From the NCBI GenBank assembly GCA_002914845.1, contig JXTC01000018.1:256454-320453 (forward strand): a stretch of DNA of 64,000 nt. The letters are read 5' to 3'. This DNA is from Trema orientale (Eukaryota > Streptophyta > Magnoliopsida > Rosales > Cannabaceae). Every line of letters begins with the position of its first letter. The first letter of the stretch is position 1. Made by a program: the position numbers and the translations under genes. Below the pieces are notes generated by a model. The model saw only the letters and a program-made list of their open reading frames with translations. It searched no databases and had not been told where the DNA came from. This document shows, one piece after another, positions 35,784 through 48,016 of the stretch.

Positions 35784-37030
35784 AGTTATTACTAAGTGAG
35801 ATGGCAGAGGACAATCGGCTACTGAAGTATTGGAAAATAAATGTCACCATAGTGTTGGCTATTTTTCTTAATTAGGCAATATTGGCCTAAGTGGAATTTG
35901 GTGTGAAATATTAAGACATATTCAGATTGTTTTAGATGATATTAAGAACAAATTAAAGTACAATCATTTGGAGAAGGTTCTAGATTAGACAAAGTGGGGA
36001 ATACAATTGACATTTGTCTAGAATCAAGAAACTATGTAAATGAAGTGTCTTTTAGACTCTTTTTTAACAATAAATATATAACGCCAAAATCAGACCAAAA
36101 CTCCCTTTTCATCTCAGCCATTTTGCATGTTATTAAATCTACATAAAAATTTCTCTCTAACTTTCTCTTCCATTTTCCATTGAACCCAAAATCCACCTAG
36201 CCTCAAATCAGACTTCTTGCTTCAATTTTATTCAAGATATTTAGATAATCCTCTTCTTTAGAGTCTTTAGTACAATATATTTGAAAATTGGAAGCTTTAA
36301 AGATGAGTAGAGTGGCCATGCAAGGGTGGTTAGTTAAGCTTGAAAAAGGTTAGAAGTTGAAAGGTAAGTGATAATTTTGGTATCTTCTATTGGTGATTCC
36401 TCTTAATTGAGTTTCTAGTAACTTTGTACTATGTTTATGAGGTTAGAGAAGAGAAAAGGATATCTTGGGTGGCTATCCCCAAGCTTGACCAACGAGAGAG
36501 ACAAAGATAAAAGGTATAGTCTCTTTTGATAATTATTAGATATACTGAAGTTTATGAGTTTGTGAGCAAATTGATTGTGATTTGTGGTAACTCTTTGAGC
36601 TTGAATGACTGTAATAAGTGGTATGGGAGTGGCTGATGATGGTTAGAGGCTTGCATGCAATGGATCTTAAGAGAAAATAAACTGTCCGAGTTTTTAGAGG
36701 CTTTAAGTGATGGTCATATTGAGTTTTATAATATCTAGAGTTCTATGGATAATTACGGGTAAGAACCTAGCTAATTATTCCAAGAAATGATAATTGGTCC
36801 TGTATCGTGAATATAGTGTGCACGGGGTGGTTTTTTTTTTTTAATTTGATTAAAGAGAAATTAGTTAAGTGTAAAAGCGCCTAATTAAGGATAAGTAGAA
36901 TAATTGTAGAAATAGAGAAAATGACATGGAAAATTGTATCAATACAATTCTACGTGTTAGAAAATTATGGCATTTTTAACAGTGAAACATGCAGGTAAAC
37001 AGGTGTAGTTAGTTTTACTGACCATCACCA
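35784..37030. other. AT-rich DNA with LTR-like wording, not resolved
   Basis: Stretches near 36090-36260 (CTCCCTTTTCATCTC, then CT-rich leader-like sequence) and 36330-36500 look like U5/leader parts of retroelement LTRs. I found no matching second copy or duplication, so no element is called. No gene. Confidence 0.35.
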
Positions 37031-37225
37031 CGTGCTAGATAGTCAGTGTTTTTGACGCAGGTGATACCGGTCATACGGTCAGAAACAAACAAAAAGATGG
37101 TTAGTTTTTCTGACATAGGTGATTCTAGCTATTCGGTCCAAAATATAGATAAACAATACTGAAAATAAATAATTAAAAGGTTAGATCTTTGACATCGGTA
37201 ATTTCAGCCATTTTGTCAAAGATCT
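37030..37225. repeat. Three degenerate direct repeats
   Basis: Three related units read roughly GGTTAGTTTTTCTGAC, a CAGGTGAT phrase, then ATTCGGTC. They end near 37085, 37145 and 37215 and are diverged. No coding potential. Confidence 0.5.
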
Positions 37226-38560
37226 TCAGTATTGTTTTCAATCACTTCAGTAAAAGAAAATAAAAGTGCTAAATTTAACACAAGTGATTGAAAACTAGGG
37301 TTGTATAAGCTACAACTCAGCTTGCTAAACAACTCAGAATCACAAGTTTGCAAGAATTTAAAGTATTGCATTTAAATGTTAGCACACAGTATATAGTTAG
37401 CATTTGTAAATATTTGCAGCAATAGAAAATGATTAGGTGAGTAGCTCACCATTCCCAAAACATGCATAAATAATAATAATAATACTAATAATAATGTTAA
37501 TATGTAGATGTATGAGTAATTGTATATATATATATACATGTATGTGAATATATATGAAAACACAAATGAATACTTAAAGACGTAAGTATAAAAATATGTG
37601 TGTGTGGGGTATATATAATATATAAATATAGACATATGTATATAAGTATTAGTATATATAGGTATATGTGAAGATGATGGCTTCGGGTGGAGATATAAGA
37701 GAGAAATGGTGGAGATATAAGAGAGAAAGGGAGATGATGAGAAGTTGAAATATGTCCATTGTTTTGTGTAAGAAGTGATAAAGTGAGAAAAAAGAAGAGA
37801 GATAGAGAGAGAGAATTAATGGGTGTAGAAATCAGAGGAAAAGTTTATAATACATATCTATTTGTATTAATCTGATCATTTCCTATTACAAAGTAGTGCC
37901 ATATATATAGGCATTCAACATGGAACTCCACAATTTCTTAAGAGCTTCGTGGCAGAATTGTGGACACCTCACTATGAGGTGTCTTATGGAGACAAAAGTT
38001 TTCTTTAGTACTTGACACGTGTCCAAGCTACTAAGAGTGGTGAGTTTGAGGTAGCAATGCATGAGTCCTCTAATATGGTGTTGACATATGCCATGATTTT
38101 ATTGGTCAATGTGTGATATTTGTTCTCTTACTTCTAATTTAGCAAACTTCTAATGAGATATTAACACTTGTCTTGGATGTCACTGTCCTATCTTGTCCAA
38201 TGTAATTTTGACACGTCATATTTTTAAACTGATCCATAAAATTATGTTTGTCACATAATTTATTAGGCCTAATTTAGATTTAGTGACTAATCATTAAAAT
38301 TAAGTAATACCCTGAAACACAGTATAACCATCGTTCTCAGAAATTTGGTGTCGAATGCTCGTGAAAGAAAATAGCAGAGCGTCATCTTAAGACTTAAGGT
38401 AAGTGCAATTATTTAACTACAATATGCAATAATGTGTGTGTTATCTATGTTATTGTGTTTTTGAGGTGCCATACAATTATTAATACTGTCGAATGTATTC
38501 ATAGATATGACTACACATGAATAATAGCAGAAGCATACACTTTTGCCCAAAGAAAGCTTG
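37226..38560. other. AT-rich intergenic DNA with microsatellites
   Basis: ATA and TATA/TGTA-rich runs occupy about 37468-37660 and GA-rich runs about 37690-37820. No gene seen. Sequence near 38300-38400 again has LTR-like wording (TAATACCCTGAAAC, then AAGGTAAGTGC) but no partner repeat was found. Confidence 0.45.
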
Positions 38561-39065
38561 AATGAATTCAACGATACTTGTAATGAGTTGCTAAATTTGT
38601 GAATTACTGTTTTTAGTAGTAGTTGTAATAGGTCGCTAGAGTTGGAATTTACCCGTTAACTGACGTTGGTTGTAATGAGTCGTCAGGTTTAAAAAATTTT
38701 AATGATGCTTGTGATGAGTCGCTAAGGTTGGAATTATCCTTTAATCGACGATTCTTATGATGATTCGTCAGGTTTTAAAATATTCAGTGATGCTTGTGGT
38801 GATTCGTCAGGTTTTAAAATATTCAGTGATGCTTGTGATGATTTGTTAGGTTTTAAAATATCTAGAGATGCCTGTGATGAGTTGCTAAAGTTAGAATTAC
38901 TCGTTAATTGACGATGCTTGTGATATGTTATTAGGTTTTAAAATATTCAGCGATGCTTGTGATGAGTCGCTAGGGTTGGAATTATCCATTAACTAACGAT
39001 GCTTTTTGATAAGTCATTAGGTTTAAAATATTCAGCGATACTTGTGATGAGTTACCATAGTTTGA
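38560..39065. repeat. Tandem array with two alternating subunits
   Basis: About twelve units of 40-50 bp share GATGCTTGTGATGAGTCG. They fall into two types: one continues CTA(G)GGTTGGAATTATCC and GTTAACTGACGATG, the other TCAGGTTTTAAAATATTCAG. The types mostly alternate, with a run of the second type near 38765-38870. No coding potential. Confidence 0.75.
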
Positions 39066-40066
39066 AATAAATATTTGTGTGAACCAGATTGACAGCCTTT
39101 ATATTGGGTTATGTTATTATCAAATTATATGTGAAGAAGAATTATGTCTTTAAATAGTGTAAATTATTTGATTAGAAAGCTTATGCCTTATTATGAGTTG
39201 ACAATGGTTATGGTTTGATGTATGTACTTATGTATAGTTGCACAATCATACACGTATGATTATAGCCCGTAGAAAGCCTATCGTTATGCGATACCGAAGT
39301 ACTGGGTCACTATTGAGTTTAGAATGCTTGTCGAAATAATAAATTGCTAGAATTAATATCGAATGATACCAATATGAGTGGGCCGCCAATATATATGGTT
39401 GAAATACGAGGACATAGTGATGAGTTACTAATGTGACTAGAGTTTGGGGCGACATTTTAGATTGTCAACACGACTAATATATAATGTTAAAGATGAGTTG
39501 GATCACACGAATTAATAAGATAGAAAGGAGATCATAGTGAGATTAATTCCTCTGTGAGTCAGGCTAGTAATATGCGTGTTTTATGAATGGCTTATGATTA
39601 TAGAAATGACTTTGTCTGATGAATGCTTAAGTTGATGCAGACATGGTACAACGAATTTCAAATAGTTGGAGACTTGACCTGATTAGAGATTATGGGCTAG
39701 AGTTAATCTGTAAGTTGTGGTGGATGTATTTGATGACTTATTTGTTATGAAAAAGGAAAAAAAAAAAAAAAAAGCAATCTCAAGAGAAGGATAGGAAAGC
39801 TATAGCTAATAAACATGCAATGAAGGTAACTACACAATGAGAAAAAGTTCTTTTTTTTTCCTATGAAATAATTTCTTTTTTCATTGAGGTATTTTGTCAA
39901 ACATCTAAAAAGGTTGATTTTTGAGGTAGTAGCAGTGATTACAAATCTTGCAGACCCTATCTTAAGATATATGGACGATAAACAAGAGAATAAAAGTTAT
40001 CTCTTCACTTTAATTAGTTTAATTGGTGGTGTAAATGCACCACATTCTTTACTCTATACATACATG
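39066..40066. other. Intergenic DNA left of Copia-3, no gene seen
   Basis: It includes an A run near 39757-39773 and a T run near 39850. A 65-codon frame at 39884-40081 has no known motif. The last five bases before the element (40067-40071, CCCCA) are its target duplicate. Confidence 0.45.
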
Positions 40067-40071
40067 CCCCA

Positions 40072-40300
40072 TGATGGATGATATAGGTCTCTAACCTAGC
40101 TACTTAGTTATGGCTTTGTTAAGTCTCTGTACATAATTGTATAGTTAGTTATATTAGATGTATTGTTAGTTAGCTAATTCTCCTACTTGTACGTTGATCT
40201 GTTGTAACTTAATCATCTATATATACAAGATCTCTTAGCACTAATCAATTTAGATAGTGCAATAATACATTCTAGAATTTCTTTCTTCCCTCATTTATCT
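40072..40300 (+). repeat. Copia-3 5' LTR
   Basis: Starts TGATGGATGATATAGG and shares the core ACTTAATCATCTATATATAC and the CTTAGCACT phrase with the right copy. The TATATATA run is the likely promoter. Confidence 0.88.
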
Positions 40301-40389
40301 TTGTATTAAAGCTGTACTATCTCATTTCAGGAATTTTCTTGAGTTTTCTTGCATTCTCTTTGAATACAAACAACTTCGACTCTGTCCAA

Positions 40390-41480
40390 ACAATGGCATC
40401 ATCTTCTTCTTCTGGTTTCTCTGGTTCTCGATAAGTTCCAACTCCGGCGCCTACACTAGTTCAAGCAATTACCATGGAGAATCAATAGTTTGCAGCCATA
40501 AGCAAGCACTGAAACATATGCTACCAGTTAAACTCGATCGTTCTAATTTTCTGCTCTAGAAAGCTCAAATGGAGAATGTAATTCTGGCAAAAAGATTCGA
40601 AGACTTCATTGATGGCTTGAATTAAGCTCCGATGTATTTCATCATATGTACTAAAATTCTCACTTCAGAATTCATTCAATAGAGGCACAAAGATCGTCTC
40701 ACCTTGAGCTGGAGACTCTCATCTCTGACTCCTGAGATCATAGCACAAATCGTCAGTCATAACACTTCTGTCACTGCTTGGAGTGTTCTTGAACATGTTT
40801 TTGCTGGAGCTTCAAAGGTTCGAAGTATTCAACTTCATTTACAATTCCAAACTGTCAAGAAAGGCTCCCTTTCCATGAGCGAGTACATTCTCAAGATAAA
40901 AGACTTCAATGATAATCTTGCTGTTATTTCTGAACGAGTTTCTGAACAAGATCACATATTATATCTGCTTGGGGGTCTTAGTACTGAGTATAATTCTTTT
41001 GTGGTTTTAATCACTTCTAATGCAAATAATACCTCTCTTGGGGATATGACTAGTCTACTTCTTACTCAGGAGAATCGCCTTGAACAACAACAAACCAGTA
41101 ACGAGAGTATAACATTTGCAGCCAATGTTGCTCGTCATTCTGGAAAATTTTCCAGACCCAATTACCGACATAGTTTAGCTTCATTTCAAACATCCTCTGT
41201 TAATTCTAACTCTGAGTGTCGTGATAACAATTTCTCTGGTGGATCCAACTTTTCTGACGATTCAAATTTTATTGGTGATCATCACTTCAACAACTCTTAT
41301 AATGGCTCTGGTCATGGCTTTGGCGATCGAGCGCAGGGGGATATGGTTCTAGTCCCCGTCCTCAGTGCCAACTCTGTGGTAAAGTGGGTCATAATTGTGT
41401 CAATTGCTACAGGCGCTCTGATCTCACACTTCAAGCATCCGTATCTCAATCCATCTCAGCTATGGTTAATACTCCTTCCA
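40390..41480 (+). pseudogene. Copia-3 gag
   Basis: A readable gag block at 40704-41400 contains SVLEHVFAGASKVRSIQLHL and LGGLSTEYNSFV, usual for copia retrotransposon gag (UBN2-type). A zinc-knuckle-like CQLCGKVGHNCVNC lies near 41366-41407. Broken. Confidence 0.85.
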
Positions 41481-43130
41481 TAGTTAATGATGAGGCATGG
41501 ATTCTTGACTCTAGTGCAACGTATCATCTAACACCCAACTCAGATGCTTTGTACTCTATTGCTCCATTCCATGGTGATGACAAAGCAGATGTTGGTAATG
41601 GTAATAAACTATCAATTGCTAGTATTGGTTCATCTACCTTATCTAATTCTCAGTATTACTTTTCACTCAATAAAGTTTATCATGTTCCTATCATGTCTTC
41701 TAATATGCTTAGTGTGTCTAAATTTTGTGCTGATAATCATGTGTATATTGAGTTCTTTTCTAATGTCTTTCTTGTTAAGGATCTCACTTCGAAGAGGGTT
41801 CTTCGTCAAGGCACCCTGGCTAAAGGTCTCTACACCTTTCAGGCTGCTTCTACACTTCCATCTATGCAAGCTTTGAATTGTTCTCTTAGTTCATTATGTG
41901 ATTGTTCCGTAAAAATGAATAATGCTACTATTTCTGGTATTTCCAATTTGTCTTGTATTTGGCATCCCAGTTGAGTCATGCAAATTCTGCTATTGTAAAC
42001 CGTGTTCTTAACATGTGTAAACTTCATATTTATATGAATAAATATTATGTTTGTGCTTCGTGCCAATATGGTCAAAGTCACAAATTGCCATTCTCTTTAT
42101 CTGATTTTCTTGCCTGTAAATCTTCGGAAATGATTTATGCTAATTTGTAGGGTTCTTTTCCTATACTTGCTACTGATAGTTGAAAATATTTTGTGTTGTT
42201 TGTTAATGACTTTTCTAATTTCTCTCGGTTATATCTGTTGCAATCTAAAGATCAAGCCTAATCTGTTTTTAAAAAGTTCAAACTCATGGTTAAAAACCAA
42301 TTTGACACCCATATTAAGTTTTCCAAAGTGATGATGGTGGTGAATTTTGTTCATACTTCATTTCTTGAATCTTGTAGTATTCAAACTCGTAAACCTTATC
42401 CATACACTTCAGCTCAAAATGGTAGGGTAGAATGCAAACATCATCACTTAGTGGAAAGTGGTTTAGCTATGCTTGCCTATGTCTCTTTGCCTTTTTCTTA
42501 CTGGTTGTATGCTTTTAAAACTGACATATATCTCATTAATCGACTTTCTACTGCAGTTCTTCACTTTGATTCTGCTTTTCAAGTTTTATATAATCGTTCC
42601 CCTGATTACTCTCTACCGTGTACCTTTAGTTGTCTTTACTTTCCATACTTTCGTCCATATAATCATTATAAGATTAAGTTCAGATCTGTTAAATGCATGT
42701 TCTTGGGTTATAGCACACTTCATAAAGGTTATATATGCCTTGATTACATTTCTAGTCAGATGTATGTCAGTCGACATGTTTTTTTTTATGAACAAAATAT
42801 TCCTTTCTCTTCCTTGCTTAGTTCAGCTCCTCCTACTACTCTTTCCTCTTCTCCATCTCTTACTCCAGCTATTATTTCTTCTTTACCTCCCGCAGCTCTC
42901 ATCTCTATTTCTTCTTCTATGTCTGAGCTACATAGTATAATTGATACTTCTAAATTTATGGAATCTGGTACTTCTAACATACTTGTGCAAGTCCCTACTG
43001 TGAATATGCATCCTATGATTACCTGGTCCAAAAAGGGCATTTTCAAACCAAAGGCACTTACCACAGTTGCCCCTAATCTTAATGAATGTGAACCAACTTC
43101 TTACAAGTATGCTCTTTCTCATCTAGCCTA
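41481..43130 (+). pseudogene. Copia-3 protease and integrase
   Basis: Protease region: WILDSSATYHLTPN near 41499-41540, with NMLSVSKFCADN downstream. Integrase: zinc region near 41960-42080, then PYTSAQNGRVECKHHHLVE near 42400-42465 and FLGYSTLHKGYICLD near 42700-42740. Broken. Confidence 0.85.
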
Positions 43131-44573
43131 GAAATATACTATGATAGCTGAATATCTTACTCTTCAACATAATAGTACCTAGGTTCTCACTTCACCACCA
43201 CTTAGTGCCAATATTATTGGTTGTAAGTGGGCTTTCAACTTAAGAAAAGAGTTGATGGCACTACTGAATGGTATAAAGCCTGTCTTATTGCAAAAGGCTT
43301 CTATCAAACTTATGGCATTGACTATTTTGAGAAGTTCAACCATGTGGTCAAGATTGCAACTATTTGTGTTGTTCTCACCCTTGCTCTATCTCGAGGATGG
43401 CCTATTCGTCAATTAGATGTTCATAATGTATTCCTTAATGGTGAACTTGAGGAACAAGTTTTCATGTCACAGCCTTCTGATTTTGTTAGTTTTGTTGTAC
43501 CTTCTGATATGTGTTATCTTAAGAAATCTCTCTATGGACTTAAACAAGCTCTGAGGGCCTAGTTTTATAAGCTTAGGACAACTTTACTACAATGGGGATT
43601 CTTCTATGCAAAATCTGATAACTTGATGTTCATCCGTAAAACTTCCAGCTCTCTACTTATTGTCTTGGTCTATGTTGATGACATTCTTGTCACTGGAGAC
43701 TCTTTTACTCGTGTTACCTCGCTTATTAGTAGTCTGAATGCAACTTTGGCTCTCTGTGATCTTGTTATTATCTCCTATTTTCATTCATCCTATCAGCTTC
43801 ATCTTTCTCAGACCAAGTATATTTGTAACCTTCTTATTTGCACTGAGATGCTTGACTCCAAGCTAGTTTAAACGCCAAGTTCCTCCGGTATGACTTTGTC
43901 TAAGTTTAATGGCACCTTACTTTCAGATCCTATTCTATATTATATTAAGATTAGGGCTCTTCAATATGTGACTCTCACTCGCCCAGAACTAGCTTTTGCT
44001 ATTAATAAAGCATGCCAGTTCATACGAGCACCTACTACTAATCACTGGCTTATAGTGAAACAAATCCTTTGATACTTAAGGGGCTCTGTGACTTATGGTA
44101 TTACTCTTAAAGCATCCTCGTCTCTTCATCTCTTTGCTTATACTGATGCTAACTGGGCCTTTTACCTTGATAATCAATCGAGTACTGGTGGTTTTTGTGT
44201 ATTTCGTCGTGATAATATGGTGTCATGGTCTTCATCCAGGAAAAAGTTATCTCACGTAGTAGCGTGAGTTAGACTATCATGCTTTTGCCAAACTTGCCTC
44301 TGAACTTGCGTGGCTCCACTCACTGTTTAGTGACCTTGGCCTATCAATTTTGAGTGTTCCCATTGTTTGGTGCAACAACATCAGTGTAGCTCATACGAAA
44401 CACAACGAAATTAACTTTCATTTTTTTCGGGATATGGTTGTTCGTATTGAGCTTTTGGGTCACTATGTTTGCTCGGAGGATTTACTAGCTGACATTTGTA
44501 GCAAGCATCTTTCCGATGTACAGTTCTTATCTCTTCGGAGCAAGCTCACTATGCTTTCGTACCCGTTTCGCTA
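43131..44573 (+). pseudogene. Copia-3 reverse transcriptase and RNase H
   Basis: Reverse transcriptase at 43227-43870 includes FLNGELEEQVFMSQP, SLYGLKQALRA and VLVYVDDILVTGD with the YVDD site. RNase H-type sequence continues to 44573 (LTRPELAFAINKACQF, LADICSKHLSDVQF). Broken. Confidence 0.9.
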
Positions 44574-44582
44574 GAGGGGGGA

Positions 44583-44806
44583 TGATAAATGATATAGGCA
44601 TCTGGCATTGTTAGTTATAGCTTTGTTAAGTCTTTGTACAATTGTATATTTAGTTACATTAGGTCTATAGTTGTTTAGCTAATTCTCCTACTTGTACACT
44701 GATCTGTTATAACTTAATCATCTATATATACAAGATCTCTTAGCACTGATCAGTTTAGATAGTGCACCAATACATTCTAGAATTTTCTCCCTTCCATCGT
44801 TTATCT
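44583..44806 (+). repeat. Copia-3 3' LTR
   Basis: Starts TGATAAATGATATAGG directly after the purine tract and ends GTTTATCT before the duplicate CCCCA. Confidence 0.88.
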
Positions 44807-44811
44807 CCCCA

Positions 44812-45570
44812 CAACCCGAAATTTCCTACTTTTATTTTATACTTTACTATCCATTTTTGCATAGGAAAATCATGAAAATAAAATCTCCATAAGGAAAACT
44901 TAACATGCAGAAAACAAAGCTTACTAAGTCTCATCTCCTAAATAAATCAAAGTTTATAGTCACAGATTGTCCACCCAGAGATCGAAAAAAAAAACCAGAA
45001 AACTAAACAAACGAACCTGGAAGTGTGGCCAAAATCAAAAGGGTTATGAGGAAGAGGACTGGTATACGCTTGAACGTCACAATTAGTACTTTCAACAATA
45101 TGTAGTATCTTTCATCTCCGAAAAACTATTTGCCATTGTAAGAGGGAGGTATAGAGGAGAAAAGATAACAGAGGAATAGCAGCAAAAACAGTGTTCTGTA
45201 GGTCTGTTAATGGGAGTAATCGAAATTTGAAGAAGAAGAAAGAGTTTCATAACAAAACAAAAAAACTAAGGTGAAGGTCCAGAGAATAAAAGCTAAAAGG
45301 ACTTGAGTAGTTAAGCGAAGTAAAATAAATATGAAGTAGCAGCAGCATAAAATGACAAAATATATTCAATAATGAACAGTAGAAAGACGACAAAATAACT
45401 TGATAAAACTTCACTCATTCTTTTAATAATGTTATAGATAGAATTTTTCATATTTTTTATTAGGTCAGAAAATCAGCTGCAAAACAAAATTAATTATCTT
45501 ATATATTTCAATAATTTTTAATCTAATTCTTTTGACAAGGCAAGAAGCATATATATATATATAGATATAT
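44812..45570. other. AT-rich intergenic DNA, no gene seen
   Basis: Purine-rich on the plus strand around 45170-45400. No frame or motif recognised. Confidence 0.5.
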
Positions 45571-45705
45571 ACTTTATGTGGGCTTTGAATACGGTTCCCG
45601 TCCCATTACAAACTTTGCTAATTTGAGTGCATGTTTTCCTAATTATGAGGATTAGTAAAACATGTGCTCAGAGTTAGCAAAATATGTAAGGACTAGGCCC
45701 TTTAT
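45571..45705. repeat. Small foldback element between TA microsatellites
   Basis: Imperfect arms pair around a centre near 45650: TTTGCTAATTTGAGTGCATG against CATGTGCTCAGAGTTAGCAAA (shown here without overlap beyond the core). The flanks read GGGC and GCCC next to TATA tracts on both sides. About 135 bp; MITE-like. Confidence 0.55.
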
Positions 45706-46588
45706 ATATATATATATATATATATTACTAGTAGAAAGTTGCATGTACAATGTACATGCTTTGTTTATATGATGTAAAATTTTGAATTTCTATGGTCTGT
45801 AAGTATATATGTAAAAGAAATCTAATTTATAACATAGTAAATAATTAAGCAAAGATACTTTAAAAAAAAATAATGGAGCAAAGATAAATATATATATATA
45901 TAACAGTGAAGTTCTTTTTAAATAAACAATGAATTTATAAAATTTTCAAGACTTTATAGACTTTATATATCCCTTGTTGCACATCAATTTATTATCTTAC
46001 ATGTGTATACAAGAAAATATGATGAAAATTCTCAATTCATAAAATTTATTACCTATAGAGTAATTATTTATAAACTTATAATAGGGATTTTTATTCATTT
46101 AACTAATTAAGATAACAAAATTTAAAAAAAAAATAATTAATTTGCACAAATACTATAACTAGAATAAGTGATTATTTAACTAAAAATATGACATAATTAT
46201 CATAGATAGAATTTGGGGCACAAAATGTGCATAAATAAATTCAAAATTTACTCATCTATTTTTTAGAAATTCTGTTTGTTTGGATAAAAAATGAATAAGA
46301 GGCTTCTAAAAGATTGAATCAAATTTAAAAAAGAAAAAAATAGTTGTTGTTGTTATTCTCTTAGAGATAAATATATAGAGCAAAACCCAATATACTTATT
46401 CAGAAATAATTTAAATATAATGAAAAATGTCCGAAACAAATGAAGAAGTAAACAGAGAGAATTCATTGATTGAAAAAAAAGATTAGAAGATTTTAAGATT
46501 GTAAGGTTGCATGCATAGCATGATTGGTAACTCATCTAATGTTGAGATTAAAGATTGAAGCCCCTCATTCCTAATTTAAAAATAAAAA
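45706..46588. other. AT-rich intergenic DNA, no gene seen
   Basis: Begins with a (TA)n tract (to about 45725). A tRNA-like phrase near 46510-46560 (GATTGAAGCCCC as a weak B box, then an A-rich stretch) could be a decayed SINE but lacks a clear A box. Confidence 0.35.
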
Positions 46589-46649
46589 AAATAATAATAA
46601 CAACAACAACAGCAGCAGCAACAACAACAACAACAACAATAATAATAAG
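46589..46649 (+). repeat. Nested trinucleotide microsatellite
   Basis: (AAT)n, (AAC)n, (AGC)4, (AAC)n, (AAT)n in mirror-like order. Confidence 0.9.
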
Positions 46650-46980
46650 ACAATATTTATTGTAAGCTTTTTAAAGATAAAAATATTTGTATTTAAAATC
46701 TTTGTTCCCTATTTTTAAGATTTTTTTCTTTTTTTGGATTCTTGGGTTTTTGCTGTTGTTTTTTTTTTTCTTTTTTCTTTCGTATTTTCTCAAGATGTTT
46801 GAATTTGAAATTTTCCTGACAATATTTATTGCAAGTTTTTTAAAGATAAAAATATTTGTATTTAAAATCTTTGTTCCCCTGTTTTAAGATTTTTTTTCTT
46901 TTTTTGGATTCTTGGATTTTTGTTGTTGTTTTTTTCTTTTTTCTTTCGTATATTCAAAGTGTTTGAATTTGAAAATTTCC
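46649..46980. repeat. Direct tandem duplication of about 165 bp
   Basis: 46649-46817 and 46818-46980 both start GACAATATTTATTG and end TTTGAATTTGAAA plus TTTCC. They differ by a few substitutions and small indels in T runs. Confidence 0.88.
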
Positions 46981-47435
46981 TCATCAAATTTTAACATTGG
47001 TCATATTCATTTCTGTTACGTGTAAATTTTTCTTACTATTGTCTATTTTCTGATATTTTTATTAAACAATTAATTAAGTACAAAACTCTGAGAAATTTGA
47101 GGGATAAAGATATATAGATATAACTATTTAATTCTCTTATAATTTGCATTTAGAGCTACATATTTGATTTTGCCTCAACTATTAAACCAACCATATTCCT
47201 CATTTCGGGAAGTACTAAAGAAAAGAAAGTTGTAATCTTTTTTCTGAAAAAAAATGATTAATACATAAAGGAGAATGAATTATAAAAGTCACTGCCTCAA
47301 AATTAAATAATATGTGTGAAAGAATTCATGTGTATATAATTAGATCCAGATATTTGCCTTTGTTAGTAATGCTCAAGTGCCTAAAAGAAAAACAAAAAAA
47401 ATACCAACAAAATCTTTATATACGTGTACACATGC

Positions 47436-47471
<36 letters not shown>

Positions 47472-47980
47472 CTAAAAAGACGTGTAAATCTATTCTTACA
47501 AGCCAATAAAATCTTGATATGTGTGCATTTATAATAAAAAATTAAAAATTACACAAAAATACCAAAACAGTCTTACATAATAATAATAATATTCTGCTGG
47601 GCCAAATATTGACAAAGTTCATTCTTAAAAAAAAAAAAAAAAAAAAGGATTGATAAAGTTCGACATTAATAATTACATATTAAATAAGGATCAATAAAAT
47701 TGATCATCAACCACAATTACTGCAAAGCGCATCTTTTGAAAGTGGTAGTCGCTCACTCCCCACAAGTTCCCTAAAGTAAAAACATTCTTCATTCTCTTTC
47801 TTAGAGAGAGGAATAGCTTCTTTTTTTTTTTTCTTTGTAGGGTACTACGTCGAAGATAGAAAAGTGATGAACCCATGATAAACGTAATAAAACGCGCATG
47901 TACGATTCCTTTCACTTACTTGATCAATGCCAAAATTATGTTCAAATTAAACGCTGTTTCAGGGCCACATTGACTGAACC
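46981..47980. other. AT-rich intergenic DNA, no gene seen
   Basis: It holds a (TA)n tract at about 47438-47469, an A run at 47628-47646 and T run near 47820. No gene motif. Confidence 0.5.
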
Positions 47981-47982
47981 TG

Positions 47983-48016
<34 letters not shown>

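Larger units (their letters stand above)
40072..44806 (+). mobile_element. Copia-3: Ty1/copia element with short LTRs (Ale/Retrofit-like)
   Basis: Short LTRs at 40072-40300 (229 bp) and 44583-44806 (224 bp) are flanked by identical CCCCA (40067-40071, 44807-44811). A primer-site-like TTGTATTAAAGC follows the left LTR and the purine tract AGAGGGGGGA precedes the right one. Domain order is gag, protease, integrase, reverse transcriptase, RNase H. The phrases TYGIDYFEKFNHVVK and LALSRGWPIRQLDVHN fit the Ale/Retrofit group. LTRs differ at roughly a tenth or more of positions, so it is old. Whole in structure, broken by many changes. Confidence 0.92.

Noticed and set aside
35784-40066. A large unrecognised gypsy-type element spanning the whole interval
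   Set aside because: LTR-like wording occurs at several places, but no paired direct repeats, primer site, coding domain or target duplicate could be matched.
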